From: Caulobacteraceae bacterium
GTDB lineage: Bacteria > Pseudomonadota > Alphaproteobacteria > Caulobacterales > Caulobacteraceae
DNA length: 7,081 nt
Direction: 5' to 3'
Assembly (NCBI GenBank): GCA_028291305.1
Contig: JAQGII010000512.1
Location: 1-7,081 of the forward strand
The notes below the pieces were generated by a model. The model did no database searches, was not told the origin of the DNA, and saw only the letters and a list, made by a program, of their open reading frames with translations. Positions 5,318 to 7,081 of this stretch are shown here, one piece after another. The translations under genes and the position numbers were made by a program. The number at the start of each line of letters is the position of its first letter. Positions within the stretch are counted from its first letter, which is position 1.

Positions 5318-6234
5318 CGGCGGTAGACCCTGTCGACGATGATGTCGGCCTTGCCGCGCAGGTATTTCTCGTCCCCGGCCTGCAGGCGGGCCTCGGCTTC
5401 GGACTTGTAGTCGGCGAACACCTTGGGCTGGGCTTCGGCGAAGCTCATCGGCGTCGGCGGCTTGTTCTGCGCGACAGCCAGCAGGTGCGCCCCGTCCGGG
5501 CCGGCAATCGGCGAGGACACCCGTCCGGCGGCAAGGCGCCGCGCGACGTCGAACAGGGCCTCGCCCAGATGCAGGCGCGCGGCGAAATAGAACTCCTTGC
5601 CGCTGGTCTTGCCGCTGTCCTTCAAGCCGTGGCGGGCGGCGGCCTCGGCGGGCGGGACCCCGGCGGCGATGTCGGCGGCGGCGGCGCGCGCGCGGCCGAG
5701 GGCGCCGGGCCCGGTGGCCGCCAGATCGGTGACCGTGATGGTCCCCTCGTCCGCGTAGCGATCGCGATGGCGCTCGAAATAGGCCTTCAACTGGGCGTCG
5801 GTGGGGTTTTCGCTGGTCACGTCGGCGACCACCTGCTGCTCGACGGCCGCGACCAGGGCGTTGCGCGTGTCGGGGTCGGAGCTGGGCATGCCCAGCTCCA
5901 GGCCGCGCTGCACATACAGCTCCTCGCGGATCATGTCGTTGAGCGTCTTCAGCTTCTGGGCGTCGGTGGCCTGGGCGAAGGGGATGCCGTAGCTCGCCTC
6001 GACCTGGGCGATGAAGTCGCTCATCAGGACCGGCTGGTTGTCGACCAGGGCCACGTCCTCGGGCGGCAGGAGGTGGATGGCGGTGCCCTTGGCCGTGAAC
6101 AGGCTGAAACCGGCGAGGATCAAGCCGGTCAGCGCCCCGGCGCCGGCCAGGACGAAGGATCGCTTCAGGTTGAGCCGGGACAGGTCGAAGAGGCCGTCTG
6201 ATTTGGGAGGGCGGTCTTGCGCGGGCTTCAGCAT
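5314..6234 (-). CDS. Membrane-anchored parvulin-like peptidyl-prolyl isomerase (PpiC/SurA type)
   Basis: A 306-residue protein with a short cytoplasmic N-terminus, one membrane anchor (about 27-47) and a periplasmic remainder. Residues 61-160 form a SurA-like helical chaperone region: VALVDNQPVLMSDFIAQV, then LNDMIREELYVQRGLELGM and a helical segment ending AYFERHRDRYA. Residues 163-256 match a parvulin rotamase domain, with ALFDVARRLAAGRVSSPI and GPDGAHLLAV. The conserved HIL of strand 1 is replaced by TDL (D170), so one of the two active-site histidines is missing; the second is present as H250. It may act as a chaperone more than as an isomerase. It lies 7 bases after the cytochrome stop without a strong Shine-Dalgarno sequence and overlaps the permease start by four bases. 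The context suggests folding of the neighbouring periplasmic or membrane proteins, which is an inference. Confidence 0.83.
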   Translation of the reverse strand: MLKPAQDRPPKSDGLFDLSRLNLKRSFVLAGAGALTGLILAGFSLFTAKGTAIHLLPPEDVALVDNQPVLMSDFIAQVEASYGIPFAQATDAQKLKTLNDMIREELYVQRGLELGMPSSDPDTRNALVAAVEQQVVADVTSENPTDAQLKAYFERHRDRYADEGTITVTDLAATGPGALGRARAAAADIAAGVPPAEAAARHGLKDSGKTSGKEFYFAARLHLGEALFDVARRLAAGRVSSPIAGPDGAHLLAVAQNKPPTPMSFAEAQPKVFADYKSEAEARLQAGDEKYLRGKADIIVDRVYRR

Positions 6235-6241
6235 GATCGGA

Positions 6242-6991
6242 TCAGGTCGCAGGGAGCGGGTGGGACTTGGCGTAGATGAACACCGCGACCGCGCGCAGCA
6301 GGGCCGGGCCGAAGCGCTGCCCCCACGCCGGGCAGGCGCCGGCGCGTCCCTGCGCGATGGAATTGAACACGGCCCGGCGCGAGCCGTCGCCGTAGAGCCA
6401 GACCGAGTCGCCGAGGTTCGGCGCGCCGATGGCCTGGTCGCCCTGGGCGTCGCGACTGTGGCAGTCGTAGCAGACGCCCTTGTCGGAATAGAGCAGGGCG
6501 CCGCGCGCGGCGGCGGCGGAGTCGGCGGGTCGGTTCTCCACCGAGAACAGGAACTCCACCAGGTCGTCGATCTCGCCGGGGGTCAGGGGATTGACCTTTT
6601 CGCGCCCCTCGCTGCCCGGATGGGCGAACGCAGGCATGGACGCCAGGCTGCGCCCCTTGGGGTTGCCGGAGCGGATGCCGTAGGTGATCGTCTGCTGGAT
6701 CTGCGAGATGGAGCCCCCGCCGTAGAGCCAGTCGCTGTCGGCGAGGTTGGGCGCGCCGCGGACGGGGTCTCCGCGCAGGTCGGCGCCGTGACAGCTTGCG
6801 CAATGGCTTCGATAGACGGGCTCGGCGACGCCCTGGGCGTATCGGATCAGGTCGCGCCGGCCGGGAATGGCGTCCGGCGGCGCGCGCAGCAGCGCGGCGT
6901 CCAGATACACCCTGCGCGCCATCGCGCTCCCGCCGGCCAGCGCCAGCAATGTGACGATCGCGACCGTCCAGCGGATGCCCGAGGATTTCAT
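6242..6991 (-). CDS. Dihaem cytochrome c, CcoP/FixP-like
   Basis: A 249-residue exported protein. A hydrophobic stretch (8-24, SAMA at its end) is a signal peptide or anchor. Two class I cytochrome c domains follow: CASCH (C64, C67, H68) with a candidate axial Met in ASMPAF (M119), and CYDCH (C174, C177, H178). The sequence resembles the CcoP/FixP subunit of cbb3 oxidase: PNLADSDWLYGG, QIQQTITYGIRSG and GAPNLGDSVWLYG. It is shorter than CcoP, and no cbb3 catalytic subunit is seen, so I infer a free-standing electron carrier. In the second domain the usual GR.G.MPAW reads GRAGACPAW, placing Cys220 where the axial Met is expected. It is the first gene of the visible operon; whether it is preceded by others is hidden by the window edge. 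The start ATG has only a weak upstream Shine-Dalgarno sequence; an internal ATG at residue 24 would remove the signal peptide and is unlikely. Confidence 0.88.
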   Translation of the reverse strand: MKSSGIRWTVAIVTLLALAGGSAMARRVYLDAALLRAPPDAIPGRRDLIRYAQGVAEPVYRSHCASCHGADLRGDPVRGAPNLADSDWLYGGGSISQIQQTITYGIRSGNPKGRSLASMPAFAHPGSEGREKVNPLTPGEIDDLVEFLFSVENRPADSAAAARGALLYSDKGVCYDCHSRDAQGDQAIGAPNLGDSVWLYGDGSRRAVFNSIAQGRAGACPAWGQRFGPALLRAVAVFIYAKSHPLPAT

Positions 6992-7081
6992 CCGCGCGCC
7001 AACCCTAGGCCAGGTTCCCGAGGCGGCGCCGCAAGTCTCGAAGTGTCGGCGTCAATAAACAACATCCAGATATTGGCGTCA
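6992..7081 (-). promoter_or_regulatory. Upstream region of the cytochrome operon
   Basis: Ninety bases to the window edge. On the minus strand it is noticeably A/T-richer at its far end (TTGTTTATTGACGCC), with a TTGACG -35-like hexamer at 7055-7050. No convincing -10 lies at the right distance. TGACGCC occurs twice (7081-7075 and 7054-7048), 27 bases apart. It is plausibly the operon promoter, but the evidence is weak and the window cuts it off. Confidence 0.3.

Noticed and set aside
3848..5326. Long plus-strand open frame of 492 codons spanning the end of the tannase and all of the permease
   Set aside because: Composition is low-complexity (rich in Q, A, G, H, R) with no family motifs. It is antisense to a clearly recognisable HupE/UreJ-type gene and overlaps the tannase end out of frame. 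Such frames are expected in very G+C-rich DNA.
5485..6201. Plus-strand open frame of 238 codons antisense to the parvulin-like gene
   Set aside because: G/V/D-rich translation without motifs. The opposite frame has a membrane anchor and recognisable chaperone and rotamase regions.
6242..6991. Calling the cytochrome a true cbb3 oxidase subunit III (ccoP/fixP)
   Set aside because: It is shorter than CcoP, lacks the second-domain axial Met and sits beside no other oxidase subunit gene in the window. I call it CcoP-like only and give no gene symbol.

Overview
The window is very G+C-rich and densely packed, with overlapping stops and starts, secreted or membrane products and long spurious antisense frames. 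This points to an alphaproteobacterium, most plausibly a Caulobacterales member (Caulobacter/Phenylobacterium-like). That placement is inferred from base composition and gene families; there is no rRNA or tRNA to confirm it. I see no tRNA, rRNA, CRISPR array, insertion sequence or integrase. Seven intact genes and one gene cut by the left edge account for almost all of the window.

Left block (1-2294, minus strand). Reading leftwards, there are two tandem paralogous four-helix membrane proteins (DUF6644-like, 1788-2294 and 1280-1786). After a 136-base gap comes a secreted protein of an uncharacterised family (208-1143), translationally coupled by an ATGA overlap to a secreted amidohydrolase of which only the first 70 residues are present (1-211).

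Middle block (2295-4095). A 187-base divergent intergenic region separates the membrane pair from a plus-strand secreted tannase/feruloyl-esterase-family hydrolase (2482-4095). A 9-base element, GTGCAGGAC, occurs three times in this neighbourhood. It lies 54-73 bases upstream of the DUF6644 pair, the secreted protein/amidohydrolase pair and the tannase, each time in the same orientation relative to its gene. This suggests that the three units form one local regulon, perhaps for uptake and hydrolysis of a phenolic or similar ester/amide. The substrate is unknown.

Right block (4103-6991, minus strand, convergent to the tannase with only 7 bases between stops). It is a tight three-gene operon: a CcoP/FixP-like dihaem cytochrome c, a membrane-anchored parvulin-like peptidyl-prolyl isomerase, and a HupE/UreJ-type metal permease with a large periplasmic domain. 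Spacings are 7 bases and then a 4-base overlap. All three act at or beyond the inner membrane, which suggests periplasmic metal or redox work.

The most noteworthy observations are: loss of both disulfide cysteines of the CS-D-HC motif in the tannase while the Ser-Asp-His triad is kept; replacement of the expected axial Met by Cys in the second haem domain of the cytochrome; a parvulin domain lacking its first active-site His; and the three-copy upstream element.
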